A program made the translations under genes and the position numbers. 32,336 bases of DNA from Melioribacteraceae bacterium (GTDB lineage Bacteria; Bacteroidota; Ignavibacteria; Ignavibacteriales; Melioribacteraceae). This document shows positions 25,078 to 32,336 of the stretch, in pieces; positions within the stretch are counted from its first letter, which is position 1, and every line of letters begins with the position of its first letter. The stretch is taken from the NCBI GenBank assembly GCA_027013735.1, contig JALWGH010000198.1, positions 1 through 32,336 of the forward strand. Reading direction: 5' to 3'. The notes beneath the pieces are model-generated. The model saw only the letters and a program-made list of their open reading frames with translations. It was not told the DNA's origin and ran no database searches.

Positions 25078-25481
25078 AAAGAATTAAGCGATATGTCTTG
25101 GATTCGTACGCCGTATTAGCTTATTTGGAGGGAGAACGGGGGGGCGAAAAAGTTTCCTCTATTTTGAAGGAGGCGCTAAGTGGAAAGGTTGAAATTTATA
25201 TGAGCGTCATTAACTGGGGGGAGGTTTATTATATTGTCTTGAGGGAACAAGGATCTGCTATCGCTAATTTGTATTTACAAACAATGGAAAAATATCCAAT
25301 TGAAATTGTTGGAGTTGAAAGAGAATTAACTTTGGGAGCAGCCCAGATTAAAGCTTTTAATAGGTTGTCTTATGCCGATGCTTTTGCAGCAGCGCTTGCG
25401 CAAATGAAAAAAGCTTATCTTGTAACGGGCGACAAAGAATTTGACGTATTAAAGCGTACAGTAAATATTTTTTGGCTATAA
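25074..25481 (+). CDS. vapC: VapC-type PIN-domain ribonuclease toxin
   Basis: A 135-aa PIN domain with the four acidic metal ligands visible: Asp10 (VLDSYA), Glu50 (NWGEVYY), Asp102 (YADAFAAALA) and Asp120 (VTGDKEF). VapC toxins cut tRNA or rRNA when released from VapB. It is translationally coupled to vapB (ATGA). Only 28 bp separate its stop from the 836-aa gene downstream, with no terminator, so the toxin pair may be co-transcribed with the three-gene cassette. Confidence 0.9.
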   Translation: MKRIKRYVLDSYAVLAYLEGERGGEKVSSILKEALSGKVEIYMSVINWGEVYYIVLREQGSAIANLYLQTMEKYPIEIVGVERELTLGAAQIKAFNRLSYADAFAAALAQMKKAYLVTGDKEFDVLKRTVNIFWL

Positions 25482-25509
25482 AGAAAAAAGATCAAACCGA
25501 GAAAATTCA

Positions 25510-28020
25510 ATGGATACTAAAGTTAAAAATGAGATTTTAAATTCTCCTTTTTTTGCAGGGAAATTTCATAGACAAGAAATTAATTTACCACCCCCTTTAA
25601 AAAAAATAGCATTGACACAACTGAATTTTAGTGTCCGTTTTATGAATGTTTTGATGAAAACTTCTATCTCTGATTTGGAAGAACTTATTAATACAAATTA
25701 TGAACAAATAAAAAGTTTGCGGAATTGTGGAATAAAAAGCATTCAAGACGCCCAGAAAAAAGTTTTAGATTTTCTTCAAGAGTATTTTCCCGAGAATGAA
25801 GTTCAACAGAAAAAGAGCCAACTAAGAGTTAGTAAACCTATAGAAATTAGAAAAAAAGTTTTGAGGTCTCCTTTTTTTGCTGGGGAATTTTATGGATATA
25901 AAATTAATTTGCCAGCTTCTTTGAAAGGGATATTATTAGAACAATTGAACTTTAGTGTTCGTTTTATGAATATTTTAAGAATAGCCAGTATTTGTGATTT
26001 AGAAGAATTGCTTAATACAAGTTATGAACAAATAAGAAAACTACGAAATTGTGGGGCAAAAAGCATTGAAGATGCTCGAATAAAAATTTTGGATTTTATA
26101 CAAGAATATTCTTCCAAGAACAGAAATGCTCTATATAAAGATTTTCAAAGAGAAAAAGATTATGGCAAGAAGAGGATTGTTACAAAATCTTCTCATCTTA
26201 ATAATCCAAAATATATAATAGAAAATATTGAAAAACAGCTAAATACAATTAACCAAAGAAATCAGCGTATATTTGAGTTAAGGTTCGGGAAAAGCAAATC
26301 TTTAGAAGAAATTGGTGCCGAATTTGGAATTACTCGTGAAAGAGTAAGGCAGATTATTGAAAAAGAGATCAGTAGAATAAGTAATTTTATAGCTCCTAAT
26401 AGGAGAGCACATCAAGAATATTTCTTAAAGGAGATACTTAATACGGGCAAACCAATAAGCTGTGAGCAATTAGAAGTTTCTCCTTTAATAAAAATAACAT
26501 ATTCGCAAAAGATGTTATATCTGGGGCTTTTAGCCACTTTATTTCCTAATGTCCCTTTTGAAGGTTATTTATCTTTGAATATAAATAAGGTTGTTAAAAA
26601 GAATAAACAACAAAAAGAGACGGATTTTTATAAAATATATGCTACATTACTTAAAATGAATGTTCCATTTAATACTATTAGCTGGAATGTATTGTTTAGA
26701 TTATTGAAAACATCAAAAATTGAGGAGAAACTGTTTGTCCTAAAAATGATTTTTAATATGGAACAATTTGATGTAGTTTCCATAAATGGAAATTTTACTC
26801 TTATAAAAAAGGGTCCACTTCAAGAAATAGCTTTATCGATATTGGAGTCTAGTAGAATTCCTTTGCATGTAAAAGAAATTCTCAGAATTGGCAAAAAATA
26901 TTATGGAGTCGTGGGGAAATACAATTCTATTAGCTCTGTAATAGGAAACTTAAAAAATAATCAGAACCTATATGAGGTTGACAAGTATGTTTTTGGACTA
27001 AAGAAACATTTTAGTTATTCTTCTCAAGCATGGGGAGAAATAAATAAGAAAGCTAAACAAATAATCAAAAGTATTGGGCGTCAAGCATATGTTGCAGAAA
27101 TTTATGAACCATTAAAAAAATATTTTCCTAAACTTCGTTCTAAATATGAATTAGTTCATATTCTTAGGAGAGATGAGGAAATAGAGGATCTGGGTTTCTT
27201 TTATTTTTCTTTAAAAACTATGGGATTAACTAAAAGGATAAAAGTAAAAGATGCAATATTGAAATTATTTTTAGAGAGAGGACACCCATTACACTTTAGT
27301 GAAGTTTATAAAGAAATATATCAAAAAAGATATATAAGAATTGAGGGACTAAACCTTATATTAAAAAAACTTCGGTTCTTGAAATATTATGGAGGGGGTT
27401 TTTATGGGCTAATAAAAGAAGAACAGGTAAATATAAATTACTTAGCAAACAATGAATTGTATTTATCCAAAATAATAAGTCTTGAATTTTATCCTAACAC
27501 ATCATTTATGAGGTTGCTAACAATATTTGGTAACGACGAAATAAGACCTTTTGTAATGAATACAATTACCAGTAGTGATAAATTATTCTTATATGAGTAT
27601 CCAGAGGTAGAGCCGTTTGTAGTGCTGAAGGATTGGGCAATTGTTAGAATCGTTAAGTGCATTTTATATAATGTAAAACGCCAAGTTTACCTTGAAGAAC
27701 TAAAATGGATGTTGAGTGATATTGGTATTTTGATTGATGAAAGTAGTTATTATAAAATTAAGAACGATAATCACATTAAGATAGATAATAATAAACTTTC
27801 CTATTTGAATATTAATGTGAAGGAAAAAGATATTGAAGAAATTCTTGATATCTGTTATGAATTGTTAAGAGAGTTAAAAACTCCAAAATTAATAGATGAA
27901 ATTTGTGAGTATATTAATAATGAATACATTGAAATATCTAAAGATGAATTACTTTATTTATTAAAATCCGATGATAGATTTGTAATAATAAATAAACAAA
28001 TGGTCATAGTAGTAAGATGA
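25510..28020 (+). CDS. Large protein with two RNAP alpha-CTD-like domains, sigma-70 region 4 and tandem winged helices
   Basis: An 836-aa soluble protein. Residues 10-93 and 118-201 are two copies of one unit, 108 residues apart. Each opens with SPFFAG and contains an RNA polymerase alpha-CTD-like helix-hairpin-helix region (LNFSVRFMN...LRNCG.KSI.DA). Residues about 234-296 are a sigma-70 region 4 (RIFELRFGKSKSLEEIGAEFG, then TRERVRQI at 275-282), the -35-recognition helix-turn-helix. No sigma region 2 or 3 is present. Residues about 300-836 form a string of winged-helix-like units. Those at about 436-498 and 579-636 resemble HARE-HTH (PLHVKEIL, PLHFSEVY, ending in YVFGL and GFYGL). No nuclease motif is seen. 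Tyr codons are mainly TAT, against TAC in flanking genes, which suggests transfer. It overlaps the next gene (ATGA). It probably binds promoter-like DNA or polymerase; function is unknown. Confidence 0.82.
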   Translation: MDTKVKNEILNSPFFAGKFHRQEINLPPPLKKIALTQLNFSVRFMNVLMKTSISDLEELINTNYEQIKSLRNCGIKSIQDAQKKVLDFLQEYFPENEVQQKKSQLRVSKPIEIRKKVLRSPFFAGEFYGYKINLPASLKGILLEQLNFSVRFMNILRIASICDLEELLNTSYEQIRKLRNCGAKSIEDARIKILDFIQEYSSKNRNALYKDFQREKDYGKKRIVTKSSHLNNPKYIIENIEKQLNTINQRNQRIFELRFGKSKSLEEIGAEFGITRERVRQIIEKEISRISNFIAPNRRAHQEYFLKEILNTGKPISCEQLEVSPLIKITYSQKMLYLGLLATLFPNVPFEGYLSLNINKVVKKNKQQKETDFYKIYATLLKMNVPFNTISWNVLFRLLKTSKIEEKLFVLKMIFNMEQFDVVSINGNFTLIKKGPLQEIALSILESSRIPLHVKEILRIGKKYYGVVGKYNSISSVIGNLKNNQNLYEVDKYVFGLKKHFSYSSQAWGEINKKAKQIIKSIGRQAYVAEIYEPLKKYFPKLRSKYELVHILRRDEEIEDLGFFYFSLKTMGLTKRIKVKDAILKLFLERGHPLHFSEVYKEIYQKRYIRIEGLNLILKKLRFLKYYGGGFYGLIKEEQVNINYLANNELYLSKIISLEFYPNTSFMRLLTIFGNDEIRPFVMNTITSSDKLFLYEYPEVEPFVVLKDWAIVRIVKCILYNVKRQVYLEELKWMLSDIGILIDESSYYKIKNDNHIKIDNNKLSYLNINVKEKDIEEILDICYELLRELKTPKLIDEICEYINNEYIEISKDELLYLLKSDDRFVIINKQMVIVVR

Positions 28021-28619
28021 AAAAGATTTCGAAAAAAGATAAGATTTTATATTCTATTTTTATTAAAGGAATGGGAAAGAAGAAAGTATTTTTATTCGAA
28101 GATATAGTTGTTTTTGTTCATAAATTCTTTCCAGGTGATTTCTCATTAAGCGGATATCCCGAATATCCAGATTCTGATATTTTTCGAAGGGCAATTTATT
28201 TTGAACTAAAACCGCAAGGCTTATTAAGAATTAAAAATAAACAGTGTGTACTAACGGACTTGGGAATAGAACGAGCGACAGAAATTGGAAAATATTTAGC
28301 TATTTCAGATAGTTCGCTTGTCAATCCTCAAAGGATTAATATTAATTACGAAATACAAAGGATGACAAGTTTAAAAGGGTTTGAGCTGTTTATTAACGGG
28401 AGAAAAAAAGAATTAATTGATCAGGACTTTTATGATTTTTTTAAGGTTTCCGTAAGAACGAAGCCTCTAGAACTAAGTGGTAATATTACCCAGATAAATT
28501 CGATTATAAAAAAAATAGAAAATGTTAATAAAAAAATTTCATTGGAATTAGCAAAATACTCGAAGTATTTAGAAGAAAATTACTTGGAATTGTTAGGGGG
28601 AGGTAATAATGAAAATTAA
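28017..28619 (+). CDS. Winged-helix protein of unknown function, middle gene of the GHKL cassette
   Basis: A 200-aa protein I cannot assign to a named family. Residues about 20-95 look like a winged helix (FEDIVVFVHKFFPGDFSLSG, IYFELKPQGLLRIKNKQCVLTDLGIERATEIG), similar to helix-turn-helix parts in bacterial conflict systems. The C-terminal 60 residues are a probable coiled coil (INSIIKKIENVNKKISLELAKYSKYLEENYLELL) suited to bringing partners together. It overlaps both neighbours (4 bp before, 11 bp after), so the three proteins are made together. An adaptor between the DNA-binding protein and the ATPase is the simplest inference. Confidence 0.72.
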   Translation: MKKISKKDKILYSIFIKGMGKKKVFLFEDIVVFVHKFFPGDFSLSGYPEYPDSDIFRRAIYFELKPQGLLRIKNKQCVLTDLGIERATEIGKYLAISDSSLVNPQRININYEIQRMTSLKGFELFINGRKKELIDQDFYDFFKVSVRTKPLELSGNITQINSIIKKIENVNKKISLELAKYSKYLEENYLELLGGGNNEN

Positions 28620-30381
28620 AGCCGAGAAACCAATTATTGATGAAGCTGTGTTAGATTTAATGGGCAAAGAATTTAAATTTGATCATGCTAAAGGTATTGC
28701 TGAGTGGTTTAAAAATTCTGTGGATGCCTATAATCTTGAAGAAACACCTGATGATGAACAAATAATTTATTTGTTTTTATCTGTTTCTAAAAATACTCAT
28801 ATCAAAGCTATTAGTGTTATAGATTTTGTCGGGATGTCTAAAGAAAAAATAGATGTAGCTTTTAAAAGATGGTTTGATCCACAAGCAGCCCGTAAAATGG
28901 ATAAGTCTCAAAAAAAGAACATTAAAACTCTGGGAGGACATGGTAACGGGGGTAAGTTTTATATGCGTGAAATGTTTAAAACTTCTAGTCTTATTACTTA
29001 CAGGGATAATAGATTAAACGGTTTTGGTTTTGACGAACATAAGCAGTATGGCTTTTATTCGGAACTGGACAATATAATGATAGATATTAATAATGCTATT
29101 GAGCGAGTAGGCTTTTATATTTACCATCCTCTACCTGATGAAGTTAGAAAACAAATTCTAAGGAGACAAAGGTTTACTATTGTAACTGGTTTTATTCCAA
29201 AGTCAGCTCATAAAACTAATTATGTGGGAGAATTGCTCAATAAACTTATTATACATCCACAAGCCAGAAGAATAATACAACATAAAAAAGTTTACCTTAT
29301 ATCGGGGAATAATATGCCTTCCAAAAAATTAATAATTCCACAACTGGTTCCTAAAAAAGGATTTAACGTGCCTTATGAATTTATATGCCCACAGTTTTTG
29401 CATTTTGAAAATAGGAAGATAAAGATGTATGACAGTTCTCCAATTAGATTAGTTCTATTTACCTCGGAAGAACCTCTTAAGGGAAGCAAATATAAAGGAA
29501 TGAATAGTATTGATTTTTTAGGAGATGTTGGGGTTATTGCTAATTATGAAATGAATGAAATTGGGCATTTTAGAAGTTATGTCTATAGTGAATTTATTTA
29601 TGGTGAATGCTATGCCCAAGTTATGGAAGATGAAGGGTATGTTACAAATGACAGGGAAAAATTCATTAAGAGCGATAAATCACAAGCATTGTTAAATTGG
29701 GTCAAAGAAAGTGTTGAATCTTTATGTGAAAACATGGAGCGAATCGCCAAAAAGGAAGCGAAAAAACAAAATTTACAAAAGACTTCAGAACTAAATGAAT
29801 TATTAAATATATGGAAAAATAGATTCTTACAGAAGGTTGTTCGTGAGAGATTAGCTGGAATTGGTGAGAAGTTTGGGATGGAAGGTGATAAAGAAGAAAA
29901 ATGGAGTGTTACTCCTGAAACTACACGTAAGAAAAAAAGTAATTCGCCTAAAAAATCAGGAAATTATGGAGGCGATAAAAAGAAACGAGGTGCTTTTTTC
30001 CCTGAAGTAAGAATTTCCGGTATGGATCCCGATCCCTTTTCAAACTCAAATGAGCCTTTTTATTGCGACCCACGGCAGCCTGCAGTATATCAAAGACCAA
30101 TTGATTTTCAATATGGCATATATTGGATTAATACTTCTAAAAAATTTGCTGAGTTAATTCTTGAAAAGTATGGGCCTGATTCAATAAGATGGAGGGAATA
30201 CCTTTTTCAAAGATATGTAGACATAATTGTAAGAGAAGCATTATATGCTTTGAGTAAAACTAATGTTGATTTAACAAGTGATTCTGTCTTAAATGAGATT
30301 GACAGAATAACTTCGGAAGTGCTTGATTTAGCAGCTGAGGATTTAGAATCATTTCTATTTGATAGGAATTTTAAATCTTAG
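28609..30381 (+). CDS. GHKL-fold ATPase (Hsp90/MutL/MORC-like), final gene of the cassette
   Basis: A 590-aa protein with an intact Bergerat ATP site: N-box AEWFKNSVDAY (Glu32, Asn36, Asp39), G1 box VIDFVGMS (Asp72, Gly75) and lid GGHGNGGK (109-116) followed by FYMREMF. It lacks HisKA, PAS and membrane segments, so it is not a sensor kinase; MORC- or MutL-type ATPases that clamp DNA are the closest by eye. Residues about 375-475 are charged and basic (RKKKSNSPKKSG). A well-conserved-looking C-terminal block (about 477-560) contains VRISGMDPDPF, FYCDPRQPAVYQRPIDFQYGIYWINTS and SIRWREYLFQRYVDIIVREALYAL. The ATG has GGGGGAGG just upstream and overlaps the middle gene by 11 bp. It likely supplies ATP-driven conformational work. 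Defence is a plausible role, not shown. Confidence 0.85.
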   Translation: MKIKAEKPIIDEAVLDLMGKEFKFDHAKGIAEWFKNSVDAYNLEETPDDEQIIYLFLSVSKNTHIKAISVIDFVGMSKEKIDVAFKRWFDPQAARKMDKSQKKNIKTLGGHGNGGKFYMREMFKTSSLITYRDNRLNGFGFDEHKQYGFYSELDNIMIDINNAIERVGFYIYHPLPDEVRKQILRRQRFTIVTGFIPKSAHKTNYVGELLNKLIIHPQARRIIQHKKVYLISGNNMPSKKLIIPQLVPKKGFNVPYEFICPQFLHFENRKIKMYDSSPIRLVLFTSEEPLKGSKYKGMNSIDFLGDVGVIANYEMNEIGHFRSYVYSEFIYGECYAQVMEDEGYVTNDREKFIKSDKSQALLNWVKESVESLCENMERIAKKEAKKQNLQKTSELNELLNIWKNRFLQKVVRERLAGIGEKFGMEGDKEEKWSVTPETTRKKKSNSPKKSGNYGGDKKKRGAFFPEVRISGMDPDPFSNSNEPFYCDPRQPAVYQRPIDFQYGIYWINTSKKFAELILEKYGPDSIRWREYLFQRYVDIIVREALYALSKTNVDLTSDSVLNEIDRITSEVLDLAAEDLESFLFDRNFKS

Positions 30382-30393
30382 AGTACTATACTC
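30381..30393. promoter_or_regulatory. Small inverted repeat upstream of dinB
   Basis: GAGTACTATACTC is a 5-3-5 inverted repeat beginning at the last base of the ATPase stop codon, 53 bp before dinB. It does not match the lexA operator palindrome. It could be a weak operator or chance. Confidence 0.3.
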
Positions 30394-30446
30394 AGAAATG
30401 GTTTTTACATAATATTTAGTTTAAAACATTTTGATTTATTTAACCT

Positions 30447-31592
30447 ATGTCTCTAATCCTTTATCTCGATTTGGATTCCTTTTTCGTCTCGGTTGAGCGG
30501 ATACTTGACCCTTCGCTAAGGGGCAAGCCGGTTATTGTAGGTGCCGACCCCGAGCAGGGACGCGGTGTAGTAGCCGCTTGTTCCTACGAGGCGCGTGAAT
30601 ACGGCTTGCATTCCGCAATGCCGATCAAGGAAGCTTACAGACTTTGCCCGCATGGGATTTATTTGCACGGACATCACAAGGAATACGAGCTATTTTCCCG
30701 TGCCGTTAAACGTCTGTTAGAAAAATACACTCCGCAAATTGAGCAAGCATCGGTGGACGAATTTTACATGGATTTTAGCGGATTGAAAAAACGTTACGGC
30801 TCAATGTTCGAGCTTGCCAAAAAGATGCAGCGGGAAGTTTGGCAAAAACTTTCTCTGCCCGCTTCCGTTGGAATAGGAAGCAACAAAACCATTGCAAAGA
30901 TTGGTTCCGATTACGCAAAGCCGAACGGAATTACTTACGTCTTGCCCGGAATGGAAAAAGAGTTCCTTGCACCATTGCCGATTGAAACGCTGCCCGGCGT
31001 CGGGAAAGTAATGCAGCAAAAACTTAATGAAAAAGGATTTCGCATTATTGCCGATATTGCCCGGATGACGGCGGATTATTTTGCCACTGCGTTTGGCAAG
31101 GCGGGACTCAACCTGTGGGAAAAAGCCAACGGCAGAGGTTCGGAAATTTTAATTCCTCGCGGAGTTCAAAAAAGTATTTCCAAAGCGCACACTTACGAAA
31201 AAGACGTAATTGATTTTACCAAAATGGAAAGCACTTTGTTTGAACTTACCGCAAAGGTGTGTCAATCACTTCGTAATCTTAATTTGCAAACTACGGTTGT
31301 AAGCGTAAAGCTCCGTTACTCCGATTTTATTACTGTTACGCGTGACAAAAAAGTTAAACCTACCGATGACGACGGCGAAATTTTTGAGACCGTAAGGAGA
31401 CTCTTAAAACAAGCGTATTCCCGGCGCGTTAGTGTCCGGTTGGTTGGCGTTAAACTCTCGCGCTTCGTGGAATATTCCGAACAGTTGACGTTGTTCGACG
31501 AAAAAGCTGCCGCGCGAAAAAGATTGTTTAGAACGATTACTAAAATACGCGATAAATACGGTTATTCATCAATTGGATTTTACGGATTTTGA
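30447..31592 (+). CDS. dinB: Y-family DNA polymerase IV
   Basis: A 381-aa translesion polymerase. Palm residues are intact: Asp8 (LYLDLDSFF) and the catalytic SVDEFYMDF with Asp104-Glu105. The GVVAACSYEAREYGLHSAMP finger motif and the helix-hairpin-helix thumb (IETLPGVGKVMQQKLNEKG) are present, as is the little-finger domain. QLTLF at 346-350 is a sliding-clamp-binding motif, followed by 31 more residues. Length is normal. It copies damaged DNA at low fidelity under SOS. There is no strong ribosome site before the ATG. Codon use returns to the GC-richer style of the host genes, so the AT-rich insert ends just upstream. A dnaE-type gene follows 449 bp downstream. Confidence 0.94.
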   Translation: MSLILYLDLDSFFVSVERILDPSLRGKPVIVGADPEQGRGVVAACSYEAREYGLHSAMPIKEAYRLCPHGIYLHGHHKEYELFSRAVKRLLEKYTPQIEQASVDEFYMDFSGLKKRYGSMFELAKKMQREVWQKLSLPASVGIGSNKTIAKIGSDYAKPNGITYVLPGMEKEFLAPLPIETLPGVGKVMQQKLNEKGFRIIADIARMTADYFATAFGKAGLNLWEKANGRGSEILIPRGVQKSISKAHTYEKDVIDFTKMESTLFELTAKVCQSLRNLNLQTTVVSVKLRYSDFITVTRDKKVKPTDDDGEIFETVRRLLKQAYSRRVSVRLVGVKLSRFVEYSEQLTLFDEKAAARKRLFRTITKIRDKYGYSSIGFYGF

Positions 31593-31713
31593 ATTATCTT
31601 ATTTCCGAATTATTCTGTTTCCGAACTAAATTCTTATTTGGGTACAAGTTTAATTTTAGTAGCAAAAGATTCTTGCAGGTTTTTATTTTAAAAGTTTTGT
31701 CACGATTTCTGAA

Positions 31714-31848
31714 AGTCTTAAGTGACAAGTCTTAAGTAACGAGTGTTGTTCACTGTTAACTGATTTTCCACTTTCCATTTTCAACTCTCAATTAAATAAG
31801 TCTTAAGTGACGCGTGACGAGTCTTAAGTCTCTGTTCACTGCTAACTG
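31714..31848 (+). repeat. Short direct repeats, AGTCTTAAGT and GTTCACTG words
   Basis: AGTCTTAAGT occurs four times (31714, 31728, 31799, 31820). GTTCACTG(T/C)TAACTG occurs twice, once after each pair, so the stretch looks like a degenerate duplication. It is part of the 449-bp non-coding gap between dinB and the dnaE-type gene. Confidence 0.6.
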
Positions 31849-31860
31849 TTCTCTGAATAG

Positions 31861-32012
31861 GGCGTCTTGCCTCTTGCGTCTAGCGAAAAACACCTGTCGC
31901 GGCGTAGCCCGAGCAAAGCGAGGGCGAAGACGGACCTGTCGCGCCGTAGTCAAGCAAAGCGCAGACGGAGGCGGATTTCTTATTTCTTGTTTCTTCTTTC
32001 TTATTTTGTAAC
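31861..32012 (+). repeat. Copy C of an intergenic repeat family
   Basis: The GC-rich core at 31895-31935 matches copy B at 35 of 41 positions. A second, shorter core unit follows at 31937-31969. The T-rich tail at 31976-32007 is 31 of 32 identical to copy B. The tail ends 34 nt before the dnaE-type start codon, the same placement as copy B before the DUF72 gene. Open frames across it arise from the repeat and lack ribosome sites. Confidence 0.75.
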
Positions 32013-32041
32013 CGATTTTAAATTTGTACCCTTATTTACCT

Positions 32042-32336
32042 ATGTTTACCCTTCACGCACATTCGAATTATTCATTTTTGGAAGGAATAATTGAAATTCC
32101 CGAACTGGTTTCCTTTGCCCGTCGTTGTTCTGCTCCTTACGTTGCTTTAACGGACAAAAACGGAATGTACGGTTTAACCCGGTTTGCAAAGGAGGCTGAA
32201 GAAGCGGGAATTAAACCTGTGTTGGGCAGTTACATTGACGACCCAGCGAATAATTCCGAGTATGTTCTGCTTTTGGCTAAGAACAACGATGGTTATTCGG
32301 AATTGTGTAAGATTATTACGTCAAGAAAGTTAAATG
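32042..32336 (+). CDS. DNA polymerase III alpha-type (C-family) polymerase, N-terminal fragment
   Basis: The first 98 codons of a gene cut by the window end. The ATG at 32042 opens MFTLHAHSNYSFLEGIIEI, the N-terminal PHP domain signature (His-x-His, S-x-L-E/D-G) of DnaE polymerases, followed by ALTDKNGMYGLTRFAKEAEEAGIKPVLG, where DnaE proteins have a similar A-x-T-D-H-x-x-x-x-G block. The usual His after TD is Lys here. Its place after dinB, near lexA, favours an error-prone DnaE2/ImuC-type enzyme rather than the replicative copy, but the C-terminus needed to decide is outside the window. No strong ribosome site is seen. A repeat precedes it. Confidence 0.85.
   Translation, partial: MFTLHAHSNYSFLEGIIEIPELVSFARRCSAPYVALTDKNGMYGLTRFAKEAEEAGIKPVLGSYIDDPANNSEYVLLLAKNNDGYSELCKIITSRKLN

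Noticed and set aside
25510-28020. The 836-aa protein as a true sigma factor
   Set aside because: Only region 4 is present; regions 2 and 3, needed for -10 recognition and melting, are absent.
28609-30381. The GHKL protein as a sensor histidine kinase
   Set aside because: There is no HisKA dimerisation helix, sensor domain or membrane segment; the lid motif is MORC/Hsp90-like.
17788-30406. Identical 12-mer GAAATGGTTTTT at 17788-17799 and 30395-30406, each followed by a similar ACATA sequence
   Set aside because: Too short and AT-rich to separate from chance in 32 kb; not convincing as an attachment site pair.
24678-30449. Possible flanking direct repeats of the AT-rich insert (TTAACCT at both ends)
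   Set aside because: Only seven bases match and no integrase is present, so no target-site duplication can be claimed.
31814-32094. Two overlapping open frames rich in Arg, Ala and Gly
   Set aside because: They are encoded by the GC-rich core and T-rich tail of repeat copy C and overlap the real dnaE-type start.

Overview
The window looks like a chromosomal segment of a non-sporulating, Gram-negative member of the Bacteroidota/Chlorobiota lineage, most likely an Ignavibacteria-type organism. That placement is an inference. It rests on moderate GC, Sec, Tat and lipoprotein export signals, an outer-membrane beta-barrel export protein, a secreted GH9 glycosidase, a KaiC-like ATPase and a SpoVG homologue without other sporulation genes. 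I saw no rRNA, tRNA or CRISPR array.

Region 1 (99-2449) is a two-gene overlapping operon. It encodes an exported NlpC/P60 peptidase and a Tat-exported L-Ala-D/L-Glu-type dipeptide epimerase, a pair that fits breakdown of peptidoglycan peptides. Region 2 (2450-4471) holds a small palindromic repeat and a secreted GH9 glycoside hydrolase.

Region 3 (4612-17523) reads as one 13-kb unit ended by a strong hairpin terminator at 17541-17563. In order it encodes a KaiC-like ATPase with a possible degenerate GGDEF-like tail, a TPR protein with an outer-membrane beta-barrel, a processive family-2 glycosyltransferase, a small membrane protein, a membrane-anchored protein with a catalytically degenerate deacetylase-like domain, an FN3 lipoprotein, and a multi-PAS hybrid kinase with a decayed ATPase domain. 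Together these resemble a synthase-dependent exopolysaccharide system. An 18-nt sigma54-like motif occurs upstream of both the GH9 gene and this unit.

Region 4 (17524-24671) starts with a repeat-rich gap. It then carries lexA with a visible promoter and a 9+2+9 operator, a 4HBT thioesterase, an alkyltransferase-like (ATL-type) protein, Ogt, a YjbQ protein, an AbiE toxin-antitoxin pair on the minus strand, DUF1848 and DUF72 proteins, and SpoVG.

Region 5 (about 24.7-30.4 kb) is visibly AT-richer, with different codon use, and looks transferred. It has a VapBC pair followed by a tightly overlapped three-gene cassette: (i) an 836-aa protein with two RNA polymerase alpha-CTD-like domains, a sigma-70 region 4 and a long winged-helix array; (ii) a 200-aa winged-helix protein; (iii) a 590-aa GHKL/MORC-like ATPase. 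This cassette is the best candidate for an undescribed system, probably in genome defence or promoter-directed DNA transactions.

Region 6 (30447-32336) has dinB (DNA polymerase IV) followed by the start of a dnaE-type polymerase, an SOS mutagenesis pair that fits with lexA and ogt upstream. Related intergenic repeats precede the DUF72 and dnaE genes.
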